A stretch of DNA of 38,896 nt from Hamadaea sp. (GTDB taxonomy: Bacteria > Actinomycetota > Actinomycetes > Mycobacteriales > Micromonosporaceae): NCBI GenBank assembly GCA_013361475.1, contig JABFYB010000661.1, positions 1 to 38,896 of the forward strand, written 5' to 3'. A program made the position numbers and the translations under genes. Below the pieces are notes generated by a model that was not told the origin of the DNA, ran no database searches, and saw nothing but the letters and a program-made list of their open reading frames with translations. Shown piece after piece: positions 8,913 through 16,161 of the stretch (its first letter is position 1; each line of letters starts with the position of its first letter).

Positions 8913-8922
8913 AGAGCGCTCT
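8913..8922. promoter_or_regulatory. LacI-type operator AGAGCGCTCT
   Basis: A perfect 10-bp palindrome about 15-25 bases downstream of the predicted transcription start of the beta-glucoside transport operon. LacI-family repressors of cellobiose-type operons in actinobacteria, such as CebR, bind GAGCGCTC-centred sites. No LacI-family gene is visible in the window, so the repressor would be encoded elsewhere. A repressor here would block elongation. Confidence 0.55.
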
Positions 8923-8943
8923 CCGGGCTTATTTCGTGATGCG

Positions 8944-8972
8944 ATTTAAGGCCCGATCGTTCGACGTGTCAA
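8944..8972 (-). promoter_or_regulatory. Promoter of the beta-glucoside transport operon
   Basis: TTGACA at 8972-8967, a 17-base spacer and TTAAAT at 8949-8944, read on the minus strand. The predicted start is near 8937, giving a leader of about 100 bases that contains the AGAGCGCTCT operator. The region 8840-9166 (327 bases) has no gene; it holds this promoter, the opposite promoter and the two palindromes listed. Confidence 0.6.
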
Positions 8973-8975
8973 GCG

Positions 8976-9005
8976 TTGACTTCTTCGGAACACCGTGTTT
9001 ACAGT
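8976..9005 (+). promoter_or_regulatory. Promoter of the GH30 gene
   Basis: TTGACT at 8976-8981, an 18-base spacer and TACAGT at 9000-9005. Its -35 box is only three bases from the -35 box of the opposite promoter, so the two polymerase sites overlap. A perfect 12-bp palindrome TCCATCGATGGA at 9022-9033, just after the predicted start near 9012, is a candidate operator. Confidence 0.5.
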
Positions 9006-9166
9006 TCCGCTCACAGAAGGTTCCATCGATGGATGTCGGGCAGGACACCGCGATGGTGACTGGGTGGCGGGCCCGCGAGCTGCGGGTTTCCTGCGAGGTA
9101 CGCCGTGCCTGCTGCGCGGGACGGCGGAGGCCGTCACCGCCGAATCCCCCGCAGAAAGGCACATCC

Positions 9167-11032
9167 ATGTCTCCGTCCAGGACCGGAAGCATGCCCAGAC
9201 TGGCCGCCTTGGCGGCCCTCGTCGTGGTTGCCGGATTGCTCGGACCCGTCCCGGCGCAGGCCGCCGGAGAAACCGTGAACGTCTGGCTGACCACGACGTC
9301 GGACTCCGGCGGCCGCACCGTCACCCGGGGTCTGCAGCAGCAGACGCCGGTGGCGTACGCGGCGAGCAGCCCGGCCGGCAGCCAGACCGTCACCGTCAAC
9401 GAGAACGTGACCTACCAGCAGTTCGAGGGCGCGGGCGCGTCGTTCACCGACACCGCGGCGTACCTGCTCGACGGGGGCGTCATCAGCACGGCCACCCGCG
9501 ACGACGTCATGCGCAAGCTCTTCTCCCCCACCGACGGGATCGGGCTGAGCTTCCTGCGTAACCCGATGGGCGCCTCCGACCTCGCCCGGTACAACTACTC
9601 CTACGACGACACCTGTTGCGACCTGAACGACTTCTCGATCAGCCACGACCTCGCCGACGTCGTGCCGCTGACCAAACAGGCGCGCCAGCTCAACCCCAAC
9701 GGCGTCAAGCTGATGATGGTCCCGTGGAGCGCCCCGGCCTGGATGAAGGACAACAACAACTTCATCGACCAGGGCTGGCTGATGTCGCAGTACTACCCGG
9801 CGTACGCCCAGTACTTCGTCAAGACGCTGCAGGCGTACGAGGCGCAGGGGATCCACGTCGACTACATCTCGGTGCAGAACGAGCCGACCTGCTGCGGCGC
9901 GGGAACCACGTACGCCTCGATGAACTGGAACGGCAGCGGCCTGCAGTACTTCATGAAGACCAACCTGTGGCCGGCGCTACGGGCGGCCGGGTTGACCACG
10001 AAGACGCTGGTCCTCGACTACAACTGGGGCAACTACAACGACCTCGGCTCGGTCCCGCTGGCCGACTCCGCCGTACGCGGTGACTCCCTCTTCGGCGGCA
10101 TCGCCTGGCACGGCTACGGCGGCGACGTCAACCTGCAGACGACGATCCACAACCAGTACCCGGGCGTCAACGCGTACATGACCGAGCACTCGGGCGGCAC
10201 CTGGATCGCCAATCAGCAGACCGAGGACATGCTGAACATGATCGACTACACCCGGAACTGGGACCGGTCCTGGGTGAAGTGGAGCCTGGCGGTCGACCAG
10301 AACCACGGCCCCCACTCGGGCGGCTGCGGCACCTGCACCGGCCTGGTCACCGTCCACAACGGAGACTCCCGTAGCGGGCAGGTCGACTACACGATCGAGT
10401 ACTACACCATGGGTCACCTGACGAAGTTCGTGAAGCCCGGCGCGGTACGCATCGACTCCACCGCCAACAGCTCGGTCCCGAACGTCGCCTGGAAGAACGC
10501 GGACGGCAGCAAGGCGCTCATCGCGTACAACAACACGGGCAGCACGCAGACGCTGAAGGTCACCTGGGGCGCGCAGTCGTTCACCTACAGTCTGCCCACC
10601 AAGACGTCGGCCACCTTCACCTGGTCCGGTACGCAGTCCGGCGGCGGTACGCGGGTCGGCGCGATCACCGGGTACGGCGGCAAGTGTGTGGACGTGGCGG
10701 CGGCGAACTCCGCGAACGGCACCCAGGTGCAGCTCTACACCTGCAACGGCACCAACGCGCAGCAGTGGACCGTCGGCACCGACGGGACCATCCGGGCGTT
10801 GGGCAAGTGCCTGGACGTCTCGGGCGGCGGCACCGCGAACGGCACCAAGGTGCAGATCTGGGACTGCAACGGCTCCGGCGCCCAGCAATGGACCTACACC
10901 GCCGGGAACGACCTGGTGAATCCGCAGGCGAACAAGTGCCTCGACGCCACCGGGCCGAGTTCGGCCGACGGCACCCCGCTGCAGATCTGGACCTGCGGCG
11001 GAACCGCCAACCAGAAGTGGACCCTCCCCTGA
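9167..11032 (+). CDS. Secreted GH30 glucanase with CBM13 (ricin-type) module
   Basis: A 621-residue secreted enzyme. A signal peptide covers residues 1-33 (cleavage after AQA or AA). The GH30 catalytic domain spans about 36-490. The acid/base is E239 in SVQNEPT and the nucleophile is E340 in YMTEHSG. The YQQFEGAGASFTDTAAYLL motif near residue 85 is the conserved GH30 start. Family members include glucosylceramidases and endo-beta-1,6-glucanases; the secreted form next to GH16 and GH1 favours beta-1,6-glucanase. Residues 497-621 form a three-repeat ricin-B lectin with CLDV and QXW motifs. ATG at 9167 has GAAAGG six bases upstream. The lectin part is nearly identical to that of the GH16 enzyme at 14048-15292. 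Confidence 0.92.
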   Translation: MSPSRTGSMPRLAALAALVVVAGLLGPVPAQAAGETVNVWLTTTSDSGGRTVTRGLQQQTPVAYAASSPAGSQTVTVNENVTYQQFEGAGASFTDTAAYLLDGGVISTATRDDVMRKLFSPTDGIGLSFLRNPMGASDLARYNYSYDDTCCDLNDFSISHDLADVVPLTKQARQLNPNGVKLMMVPWSAPAWMKDNNNFIDQGWLMSQYYPAYAQYFVKTLQAYEAQGIHVDYISVQNEPTCCGAGTTYASMNWNGSGLQYFMKTNLWPALRAAGLTTKTLVLDYNWGNYNDLGSVPLADSAVRGDSLFGGIAWHGYGGDVNLQTTIHNQYPGVNAYMTEHSGGTWIANQQTEDMLNMIDYTRNWDRSWVKWSLAVDQNHGPHSGGCGTCTGLVTVHNGDSRSGQVDYTIEYYTMGHLTKFVKPGAVRIDSTANSSVPNVAWKNADGSKALIAYNNTGSTQTLKVTWGAQSFTYSLPTKTSATFTWSGTQSGGGTRVGAITGYGGKCVDVAAANSANGTQVQLYTCNGTNAQQWTVGTDGTIRALGKCLDVSGGGTANGTKVQIWDCNGSGAQQWTYTAGNDLVNPQANKCLDATGPSSADGTPLQIWTCGGTANQKWTLP

Positions 11033-11064
11033 CCTAGCACCCGCAAGGTCACACGAAAGACAGT

Positions 11065-11111
11065 GGCGCCCGCCGACCGGTCCGAAGGCAGAGACCGGTC
11101 GAGCGGGCGCC
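11065..11111 (+). terminator. Hairpin terminator after the GH30 gene
   Basis: Arms 11065-11082 and 11093-11111 pair almost completely (GGCGCCCGC and GACCGGTC blocks, one bulged base). It begins 33 bases after the GH30 stop and is followed by GTTTCG, with no longer T-run. It separates GH30 from the ROK gene. Confidence 0.7.
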
Positions 11112-11169
11112 GTTTCGTCGCGTGCGACCACCTCGGGGCGAGGTGACACCGAGATATCTACACGCCTCT

Positions 11170-11204
11170 ACTTTGAGACTTATTTCATATCATAAAATCA
11201 AGGT
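11170..11204 (+). promoter_or_regulatory. AT-rich dyad upstream of the ROK gene, candidate operator and promoter
   Basis: This AT-rich island in otherwise GC-rich DNA carries ACTTTGA at 11170-11176 and its near complement TCAAGGT at 11198-11204. An inner imperfect palindrome ATTTCATATCATAAAAT lies at 11182-11198. ROK regulators usually bind AT-rich inverted repeats, so autoregulation is plausible. The exact promoter hexamers are not clear. Confidence 0.4.
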
Positions 11205-11251
11205 CTGGGGCATGCTGAGACGTTCCTCGAACGCAGAGGTGGGTTGCACAC

Positions 11252-12505
11252 ATGGTGGCGAGACGGGCGACGGTGCGTGACATGCGCCGGTCGAACAGGG
11301 CAGTCCTGCTCTCGAAGATCTACCTGGACGGGCCGCTGAGCCGGCATGAGCTGACGCAGCTCACCTCGCTGTCCCCGGCGAGCGTGAGCACGCTGGTCGC
11401 CGAGTTCCTCGAGGAGGGCCTGGTCGAGGAGGCCGGCTCGGTCGAGTCCGACGGCGGCCGCCCGCGCGTACTGCTGCGGGTGGCGCCGAGCTTCGGCCAT
11501 GTCATCGGCGTGGACGTCGGGGAGACCCGGGTGACCGTCGAGCTGTTCGACATGTCGATGGCGGCGCTGGCCAAGGCCGACTATCCGATCGAGCCCAACC
11601 AGCTGGAACCCAGCGTCACGGTGGCGCACATCCTCGAAGGCATCACCGCCGTCTGCGCCCAGGCGGGGGTCGATCAGTCCACAGTGCTCGGCGTCGGGGT
11701 GGCCTTCCCCGGGGTCGTCGACTCCGGCGAGGAGGGCCTGGTCCACGCTCAGCACCTGGGCTGGGCGGACGGCGTACCCATCGGCACGATGTTGCGCGCG
11801 GGCACGCAGATCCCCGTCCACATCGACAACGGCGCGAAGACCCTGGGCCAGGCGGAGATGTGGTTCGGCGCGGGCCGGGGCACCCAGCACGCGGTCATCG
11901 CGCTGGTCGGGTCGGGTGTCGGCGCGGCCGTGGTGGCCGACGGCGCGAGCTACCGCGGCTCCCGGAGCAGCGCGGGCGAGTGGGGGCACACCACGCTGGT
12001 CTACGGCGGGCGCCGCTGCCGCTGCGGCGCGCTCGGCTGCCTGGAGGCTTATGTCGGGGCGGAAGGCATCCTGGACCGCTACCGCGACGCGAACGGCCAG
12101 GGCGCGCCCGGGATCGACGAGGAGTCGGCGATCGGCTCGCTGATCGCGGCGGCCGACTCGTCGCCCACCGCCCGCGAGGTCCTGACCCAGACGGTCGGCT
12201 ACCTCGGCGCGGGCATCGCGACGCTGATCAACCTGTTCAACCCCGAGCGCATCGTGCTGGGCGGCTGGGCGGGCACCGCGCTCGGCGGCCGCTGGCTGCC
12301 GGAGATCCGCGCGGCCGCCGCCGAACACGCCCTCAAACTGCCGTTCGCCCAGACCACCATCACCCTGTGCGAGCTCGGGCCCGACGCCGTGGCGCTCGGG
12401 GCCGCGACGCTTCCGGTCGCGCGCCTGCTCGCCGACGGCGGCTTGCGGCCCGCGGCGGCCGCCCAATCCGCACTGGTACGCGGTCCACGCGTCCGCCGCT
12501 CGTAA
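11252..12505 (+). CDS. ROK family transcriptional regulator (beta-glucan region)
   Basis: A 417-residue ROK repressor. A winged helix-turn-helix covers about residues 10-65 (LSRHELTQLTSLSPASVSTLVAEFLEEGLV). The sugar-binding ROK domain runs from about 84 (GVDVGETRVTVELFD). The zinc motif is complete: H246 in EWGH and C256, C258, C263 in CRCGALGCLE. The sugar-kinase-like Asp192 in IDNGAKTLGQAE is kept, but regulators of this kind normally only bind sugar. ATG at 11252 follows an AGAGGTGGG site. It stands between the GH30 and GH16 genes and probably controls glucanase genes. Its stop is two bases from the stop of the convergent MarR gene. Confidence 0.88.
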   Translation: MVARRATVRDMRRSNRAVLLSKIYLDGPLSRHELTQLTSLSPASVSTLVAEFLEEGLVEEAGSVESDGGRPRVLLRVAPSFGHVIGVDVGETRVTVELFDMSMAALAKADYPIEPNQLEPSVTVAHILEGITAVCAQAGVDQSTVLGVGVAFPGVVDSGEEGLVHAQHLGWADGVPIGTMLRAGTQIPVHIDNGAKTLGQAEMWFGAGRGTQHAVIALVGSGVGAAVVADGASYRGSRSSAGEWGHTTLVYGGRRCRCGALGCLEAYVGAEGILDRYRDANGQGAPGIDEESAIGSLIAAADSSPTAREVLTQTVGYLGAGIATLINLFNPERIVLGGWAGTALGGRWLPEIRAAAAEHALKLPFAQTTITLCELGPDAVALGAATLPVARLLADGGLRPAAAAQSALVRGPRVRRS

Positions 12506-12507
12506 CG

Positions 12508-13029
12508 TCAGTCCGTGGTGTCCCGGGCCGGGAGCGGCGTTTCGAAACAGGCCAGCCAGGTGGTGAGCAACGACTCCAGCTGAGTGGCCTGCTCGGGGGT
12601 CAGGAGATCGACCAGCCGGCGTTCGTTGCGCATGTGCTCGGCGAACGCCTGGTCGATCAGTTCCCGCCCGGCCGGGGTCAACGCGACCACCCGGCCCCGG
12701 CCGTCGGTCTGACTGGGCCGCCGGGCGACGAGCCCAGCGCGTTCGAGCCGATCGATGCGTTTGGTCATCGCACCCGTCGTGACCATGGTGTGCGCGGCCA
12801 ACTCTCCGGGCGCTCGCTCGAAGGGCTCACCCGCTCGGCGCAGCGTGGCGAGGACGTCGAACTCACCCTCGCCGAGACCGTACCGGTGATAGACGACGGT
12901 CAGCTGCTCGGTCAGCTCGGCGGCGAGGCGGTGCAGCCGCCCGATGACGCCCTGCGGGGAGACGTCGAGATCCGGCCGCTCGCGCGCCCAGGCCTGCTGG
13001 ATGCGGGCCACCCGATCGAGATCTGTCAC
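12508..13029 (-). CDS. MarR family transcriptional regulator
   Basis: A 173-residue MarR-type winged helix protein. The DNA-binding part is about residues 58-115 (LGEGEFDVLATLRRAGE to LERAGLVARRPSQTDGRGRVVALT), with the beta-wing DGRGR typical of the family. The dimerisation helices are at both ends. The start is GTG at 13029; a TATTGT box at 13042-13037 is seven bases upstream and there is no good ribosome site, so the mRNA is probably leaderless. The gene diverges from an EamA exporter, and two palindromic operators fill the 40 bases between them. It most likely represses both itself and the exporter, with an exported metabolite or drug as inducer. Confidence 0.9.
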   Translation of the reverse strand: MTDLDRVARIQQAWARERPDLDVSPQGVIGRLHRLAAELTEQLTVVYHRYGLGEGEFDVLATLRRAGEPFERAPGELAAHTMVTTGAMTKRIDRLERAGLVARRPSQTDGRGRVVALTPAGRELIDQAFAEHMRNERRLVDLLTPEQATQLESLLTTWLACFETPLPARDTTD

Positions 13030-13040
13030 GCCCTACACAA

Positions 13041-13058
13041 TAGCTTCCCCGGAAGCTA
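13041..13058. promoter_or_regulatory. MarR operator 1
   Basis: TAGCTTCC-CC-GGAAGCTA, complementary in all eight arm bases. It overlaps the -10 box of the MarR gene (13042-13037) at one end and touches the -10 box of the EamA gene (13057-13062) at the other. Its centre is 21 bp, two helical turns, from that of operator 2. Confidence 0.8.
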
Positions 13059-13061
13059 AAC

Positions 13062-13079
13062 TAGCTTCCATGGAAGCTA
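13062..13079. promoter_or_regulatory. MarR operator 2, containing the EamA start codon
   Basis: TAGCTTCCATGGAAGCTA is a perfect 18-bp palindrome with the same arms as operator 1. The central ATG at 13070-13072 is the start codon of the exporter gene, so the first three codons encode half an operator. A bound repressor would cover the predicted transcription start. Confidence 0.8.
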
Positions 13080-13963
13080 CAACGCGCTGGGCGCTCGTCA
13101 CCGCGATCGCACCGGTGGCGTGGGGCTCGAACTATTTCGTGACCCACCAGTTCCTACCGGCCGACTTCCCGCTCTACGGCGCCGCGATCCGGGCCCTGCC
13201 CGCCGGACTGCTCCTGCTGCTCGTACGCCGGACGCTGCCGCACGGATCCTGGTGGTGGAAGTCGCTCGTCCTGGGCACGTTGAACGTGGGCGCCTTCTTC
13301 GCGTTGATCTACGTGGCCGCCCAACTCCTGCCGACCAGCGTCGCGGCGACGATCATGGCGACCTCGCCGGTCGTGATGATGCTGCTCGCCTGGTCGGCAC
13401 TCGCGGACCGGCCTCGGGTGGCCCAGCTGGCCGGAGCCGGGATCGGCATCGCCGGCGTCGGCCTCATGGTCCTCGACGGCGGGGCGTCGGTGAATCTCGG
13501 CGGCGTACTGGCGTCGGTCGCCGCGATGACGATGTCGTCGCTGGGCTACGTGCTGGCCAAGAAGTGGAGCCGCGACCTCGACGTGTTCTCCCTGACCTCC
13601 TGGCAGCTCGTCGCCGGTGGACTGGTCCTCCTGCCGTTCGCCGTGGCCGTCGAGGGCACGCCACCCGCCCTGGACGCACCGGCGCTCCTCGGGTTCGCGT
13701 ACGTGACGGTCGTCGCGACCGCCGTCGCCTTCGCGGCCTGGTTCACCGGACTACGCCACCTGAGCGCCGGAACGGTCGGACTGGTGGGACTGCTGAACCC
13801 GATCACCGGAGTGCTGCTCGGCGCGATCGTCGCCGGCGAATCCCTCGGCACACCCCAGCTCCTCGGCATCGTCCTGGTCTTCCTCGGCATCCTGCTCGGG
13901 CAGCCGGTCCTCCGGCCCTTCCTCCACCGTCTCCGCCGCCTCCGCCGCCTCCGTCCGGCGTGA
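13070..13963 (+). CDS. EamA/DMT family exporter
   Basis: A 297-residue membrane protein with ten predicted helices in two EamA repeats (about 7-135 and 150-285). Marker segments are ITAIAPVAWGSNYFVTHQFLP-like at the first helix (VTAIAPVAWGSNYF) and LLNPITGVLLGAIVAGE near residue 245. The family exports amino acids, nucleosides and other metabolites through the cytoplasmic membrane. ATG at 13070 is chosen because TAAACT at 13057-13062 lies seven bases upstream, which fits a leaderless transcript, and because an upstream in-frame ATG at 12944 would lie inside the MarR gene. The C-terminus is unusually arginine-rich (LHRLRRLRRLRPA). The stop codon lies inside the palindrome at 13960-14034. Confidence 0.9.
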   Translation: MEATTRWALVTAIAPVAWGSNYFVTHQFLPADFPLYGAAIRALPAGLLLLLVRRTLPHGSWWWKSLVLGTLNVGAFFALIYVAAQLLPTSVAATIMATSPVVMMLLAWSALADRPRVAQLAGAGIGIAGVGLMVLDGGASVNLGGVLASVAAMTMSSLGYVLAKKWSRDLDVFSLTSWQLVAGGLVLLPFAVAVEGTPPALDAPALLGFAYVTVVATAVAFAAWFTGLRHLSAGTVGLVGLLNPITGVLLGAIVAGESLGTPQLLGIVLVFLGILLGQPVLRPFLHRLRRLRRLRPA

Positions 13964-14034
13964 TCATTGCGTCACCCATGCTGTTTGAACGGGCATTTCG
14001 CCGCCCGAAGCAGCGTGGCTGACGCAATGATCAC
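13960..14034. repeat. 75-bp palindrome between convergent EamA and GH16 genes
   Basis: The outer arms GTGATCATTGCGTCA (13960-13974) and its exact complement (14020-14034) are perfect over 15 bp. The inner part pairs further: CCATGCTG with CAGCGTGG allowing one wobble, then CGGGC with GCCCG around an eight-base loop. It includes the EamA stop codon and ends 13 bases before the GH16 stop. It would act as a bidirectional terminator, and its sequence is unrelated to repeat family 1. Confidence 0.8.
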
Positions 14035-14047
14035 GCTGGGGGCAAGG

Positions 14048-15292
14048 TCAGGCGGGCAGGTTCCACTTCTGGTTGGCGCCGCCGCCGCAGGTCCAGATCT
14101 GCAGCGGAGTGCCGTCGGCCGAGCTGACGCCCGTGGCGTCGAGGCACTTGTTGGACTGCGGATTCACCAGGTCACGCCCGGCGGTGTAGGTCCACTTCTG
14201 CGCTGCCGTGCCGTTGCAGTCCCAGAGTTGGACCTTGGTGCCGTCGGCGGTGCCGCCGCCCGAGACGTCGAGGCACTTGCCCAACGCCCGGATGGTGCCG
14301 TCCGTACCGATGGTCCACTGCTGCGCGTTGGTGCCGTTGCAGGTCCACAGCTGGATCTTCGTGCCGTTCGCCGTGCCGGCCGAGGCCACGTCGACGCACT
14401 TGCCGCCGTATCCGGTGATGGCGCCGACCCGAGTGCCGCCGGTCGTCCACGAGTAGACCCGGACGTAGTCGATCGTCATGGTCTGCGGGAAGACCGTCGA
14501 GGCGTTCGGCGAACCGGGCCAGTTGCCGCCGACCGCGACGTTGAGGATCAGGAAGAACGGGTGGTCGAAGACCCACGGGTTGCCGTTCGTCTCGGCCGAG
14601 GTGTGCCGGGAGTACTGGATGCCGTCGACATACCAGGTCACCGCGCCGGGCTCCCAGTCCACGGCGAAGGTGTGGAAGGCGTCGGCGAAGGCCTGACCGC
14701 CGGGCAGCGTGTAGCCGCCGCTGAGGCCGCAGCAGCCGGAGTAGCCCGGTCCGTGGATCGTGCCGTGCACTGTGGACGGCTCGAAGCCGACGTTCTCCAT
14801 GATGTCGATCTCGCCGCTGTTCGGCCAGCCGACGCTGCCGATGTTGTCGCCGAGCATCCAGAACGCGGGCCACAGCCCCTGCCCGCGCGGGATCTTCATG
14901 CGCGCCTCGAACCGCCCGTACGCCTGGGTGAACTTCCCCTGCGTCTTCAGCCGGGCCGAGGTGTACTGACAGCTGCCGTACCAGCAGCTGTAGCCGGACG
15001 GGTTGCCCGCGCGGGCGGTGATCACGAGGTTGCCGTTGCCGTCGAGGGCGGCGTTGCTGGTGCTGGTGGTGTAGTACTCCAGCTCGTTGTTGCCCCAGCC
15101 GGCGCCGCCGACGTCGTACGCCCACCGGGCCGAGCTGGGCGCGGTGCCGGCCGCCCCGGTGAACTCGTCGGACCAGGTGAGCGCGCCGACCGCGGCCGCG
15201 GCCGGCGGCGCTGCCGGTGCGGTCGCCAGTCCGGCGGCGAGAGTGAGTGCGGCGCTCAGGGCCAGAGCGCCGCGAAGCAGGGTTCGGGACAT
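14048..15292 (-). CDS. Secreted GH16 endo-beta-1,3-glucanase with CBM13 module
   Basis: A 414-residue secreted enzyme. The signal peptide is residues 1-34 (MSRTLLRGALALSAALTLAA, cleavage in the AAAA stretch). The GH16 domain covers about 36-282. The catalytic motif GEIDIMENVG gives nucleophile E161 and acid/base E166; GQGLWPAFWMLG and VDWEPGAVTWYVDG are typical of laminarinases. Residues 288-414 are a three-repeat ricin-B lectin, nearly identical to that of the GH30 enzyme. The family cuts beta-1,3-glucans such as fungal wall glucan. ATG at 15292 lies seven bases after a TAGCGT -10 box, without a ribosome site, so the mRNA is probably leaderless. An AT-rich palindrome overlaps the promoter. 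Confidence 0.93.
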   Translation of the reverse strand: MSRTLLRGALALSAALTLAAGLATAPAAPPAAAAVGALTWSDEFTGAAGTAPSSARWAYDVGGAGWGNNELEYYTTSTSNAALDGNGNLVITARAGNPSGYSCWYGSCQYTSARLKTQGKFTQAYGRFEARMKIPRGQGLWPAFWMLGDNIGSVGWPNSGEIDIMENVGFEPSTVHGTIHGPGYSGCCGLSGGYTLPGGQAFADAFHTFAVDWEPGAVTWYVDGIQYSRHTSAETNGNPWVFDHPFFLILNVAVGGNWPGSPNASTVFPQTMTIDYVRVYSWTTGGTRVGAITGYGGKCVDVASAGTANGTKIQLWTCNGTNAQQWTIGTDGTIRALGKCLDVSGGGTADGTKVQLWDCNGTAAQKWTYTAGRDLVNPQSNKCLDATGVSSADGTPLQIWTCGGGANQKWNLPA

Positions 15293-15294
15293 AG

Positions 15295-15329
15295 AAAGAA
15301 CGCTATTCTTTACTAAATATTCTTGTCAA
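15295..15329 (-). promoter_or_regulatory. GH16 promoter with overlapping palindromic operator
   Basis: On the minus strand TTGACA at 15329-15324 is followed by an 18-base spacer and TAGCGT at 15305-15300. A 17-bp inverted repeat AAAGAA-CGCTA-TTCTTT at 15295-15311 covers the -10 box and predicted start. The segment is much more AT-rich than its surroundings, as is common for ROK operators. A repressor bound here would block polymerase. Confidence 0.6.
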
Positions 15330-15355
15330 TAAAAGTCCCGAACAAAGCGAACCGC

Positions 15356-15796
15356 CTACGCCAGGCCCTTCCCGGTCTCCACCAGCGTCTTGAGCCCGGA
15401 CAGGACGAACATCCACCCCCGGCCGCCCACGCTGGCCGCCGTCTTCGGCGAGCCCGCCAACTGGTCGTGGACCAGGGTCAGGAGGCAGTAGCCGCCGTCC
15501 TGCGGCTCGATCTCCCAGGTCACCCGGCTGAACGGCTCCTTGGCCATCTCCTCGTCGTAGTACGACGACCACTCGTGGACGAGGCGGCGAGGCGGATCGA
15601 ACTCCAGTACGCGACTGCCGTTGGCGACGCCGTCGCCGGCCATGCTGCTCCGGCGCTCGTCGGCGGTGACGGCGATGCGTACGCCGTGGAAGTACTGCAC
15701 GGTCAGCTCGGGGTCGACGATCGCCTGCCAGATCTGCTCGGCACTCGCCTTGATGAAGACTTGGTAGACCTGTGTGGACTCAATGGTGGTGCTCAT
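15356..15796 (-). CDS. SRPBCC/AHSA1-type domain protein
   Basis: A 146-residue protein of the START-like (SRPBCC) fold, AHSA1/YndB branch. The pattern VYQVFIKASAEQIWQAIVDPELTVQYFHGV at the N-terminus and RLVHEWSSYYD plus SRVTWEIEPQDGGYCLLTLVHDQ are characteristic. The fold makes a hydrophobic pocket; function in bacteria is mostly unknown, and such genes are very often paired with an ArsR regulator, as here. The ATG overlaps the ArsR stop (ATGA), so it is co-translated. No signal peptide is present, so it is cytoplasmic. Confidence 0.88.
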   Translation of the reverse strand: MSTTIESTQVYQVFIKASAEQIWQAIVDPELTVQYFHGVRIAVTADERRSSMAGDGVANGSRVLEFDPPRRLVHEWSSYYDEEMAKEPFSRVTWEIEPQDGGYCLLTLVHDQLAGSPKTAASVGGRGWMFVLSGLKTLVETGKGLA

Positions 15797-16125
15797 GTCG
15801 TGCCCTCCAGCCGTTTCTTCAGGTCGATCAGGGCCGCCGCCGGCCCCGCGGTGTACTTGGTGATCCAGCGGTCGTGGATCATCCGGATCGGCACGGGATT
15901 CAGGTAGTGCAACTTCTCCCGCCCCCGCCGTCGTGTCACGACGAGCCCGGCCTCTTCCAGCAGTTTCAGGTGCTTCATCACGCCGAATCTCGTCATCTCG
16001 GGCACCTCGGCCTCGAGGTCGCCGAGCGTCCGGCCGTCCTGCTCGAAGAGGCGGTCGAGCAGCAGGCGCCGGGTCGGATCGGCCAGCGCCTTGAACACCA
16101 GGTCGTCACCGTTCTCGCCGGGCAT
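15793..16125 (-). CDS. ArsR family transcriptional regulator
   Basis: A 110-residue winged helix repressor. LVFKALADPTRRLLLDRLFEQDGRTLGDLEAEV is the classic ArsR start, MTRFGVMKHLKLLEEAGLVVTRRRGREKLHYLN the recognition helix and wing. There is no CXCXXC metal site, so it belongs to the metal-free subgroup found with AHSA1 proteins. ATG at 16125 is preferred over an in-frame ATG at 16161, because the latter falls on the -35 box of a strong promoter. The -10 box TATCTT (16137-16132) is six bases from 16125, so the transcript is probably leaderless. Confidence 0.88.
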   Translation of the reverse strand: MPGENGDDLVFKALADPTRRLLLDRLFEQDGRTLGDLEAEVPEMTRFGVMKHLKLLEEAGLVVTRRRGREKLHYLNPVPIRMIHDRWITKYTAGPAAALIDLKKRLEGTT

Positions 16126-16131
16126 ACTGCC

Positions 16132-16161
16132 AAGATAGGTGACCATCTGGTCACATGTCAA
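16132..16161 (-). promoter_or_regulatory. ArsR promoter with operator GTGACC-N4-GGTCAC in the spacer
   Basis: TTGACA at 16161-16156, an 18-base spacer and TATCTT at 16137-16132. The spacer carries a perfect 6+6 palindrome with a four-base centre at 16139-16154, placed where ArsR would exclude polymerase and so repress its own operon. On the other strand TACGCT at 16182-16187 is the likely -10 box of the lactonase gene. Confidence 0.65.

Noticed and set aside
8968-8980. GTCAAGCGTTGAC as a regulator-binding palindrome
   Set aside because: It is fully explained by two opposing -35 boxes with good spacing to -10 boxes on both sides, although a regulator could still exploit it.
12508-13069. Longer EamA start at 12944
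   Set aside because: It would add 42 residues encoded antisense to the MarR gene and through both operators; the ATG at 13070 starts directly before the first membrane helix.
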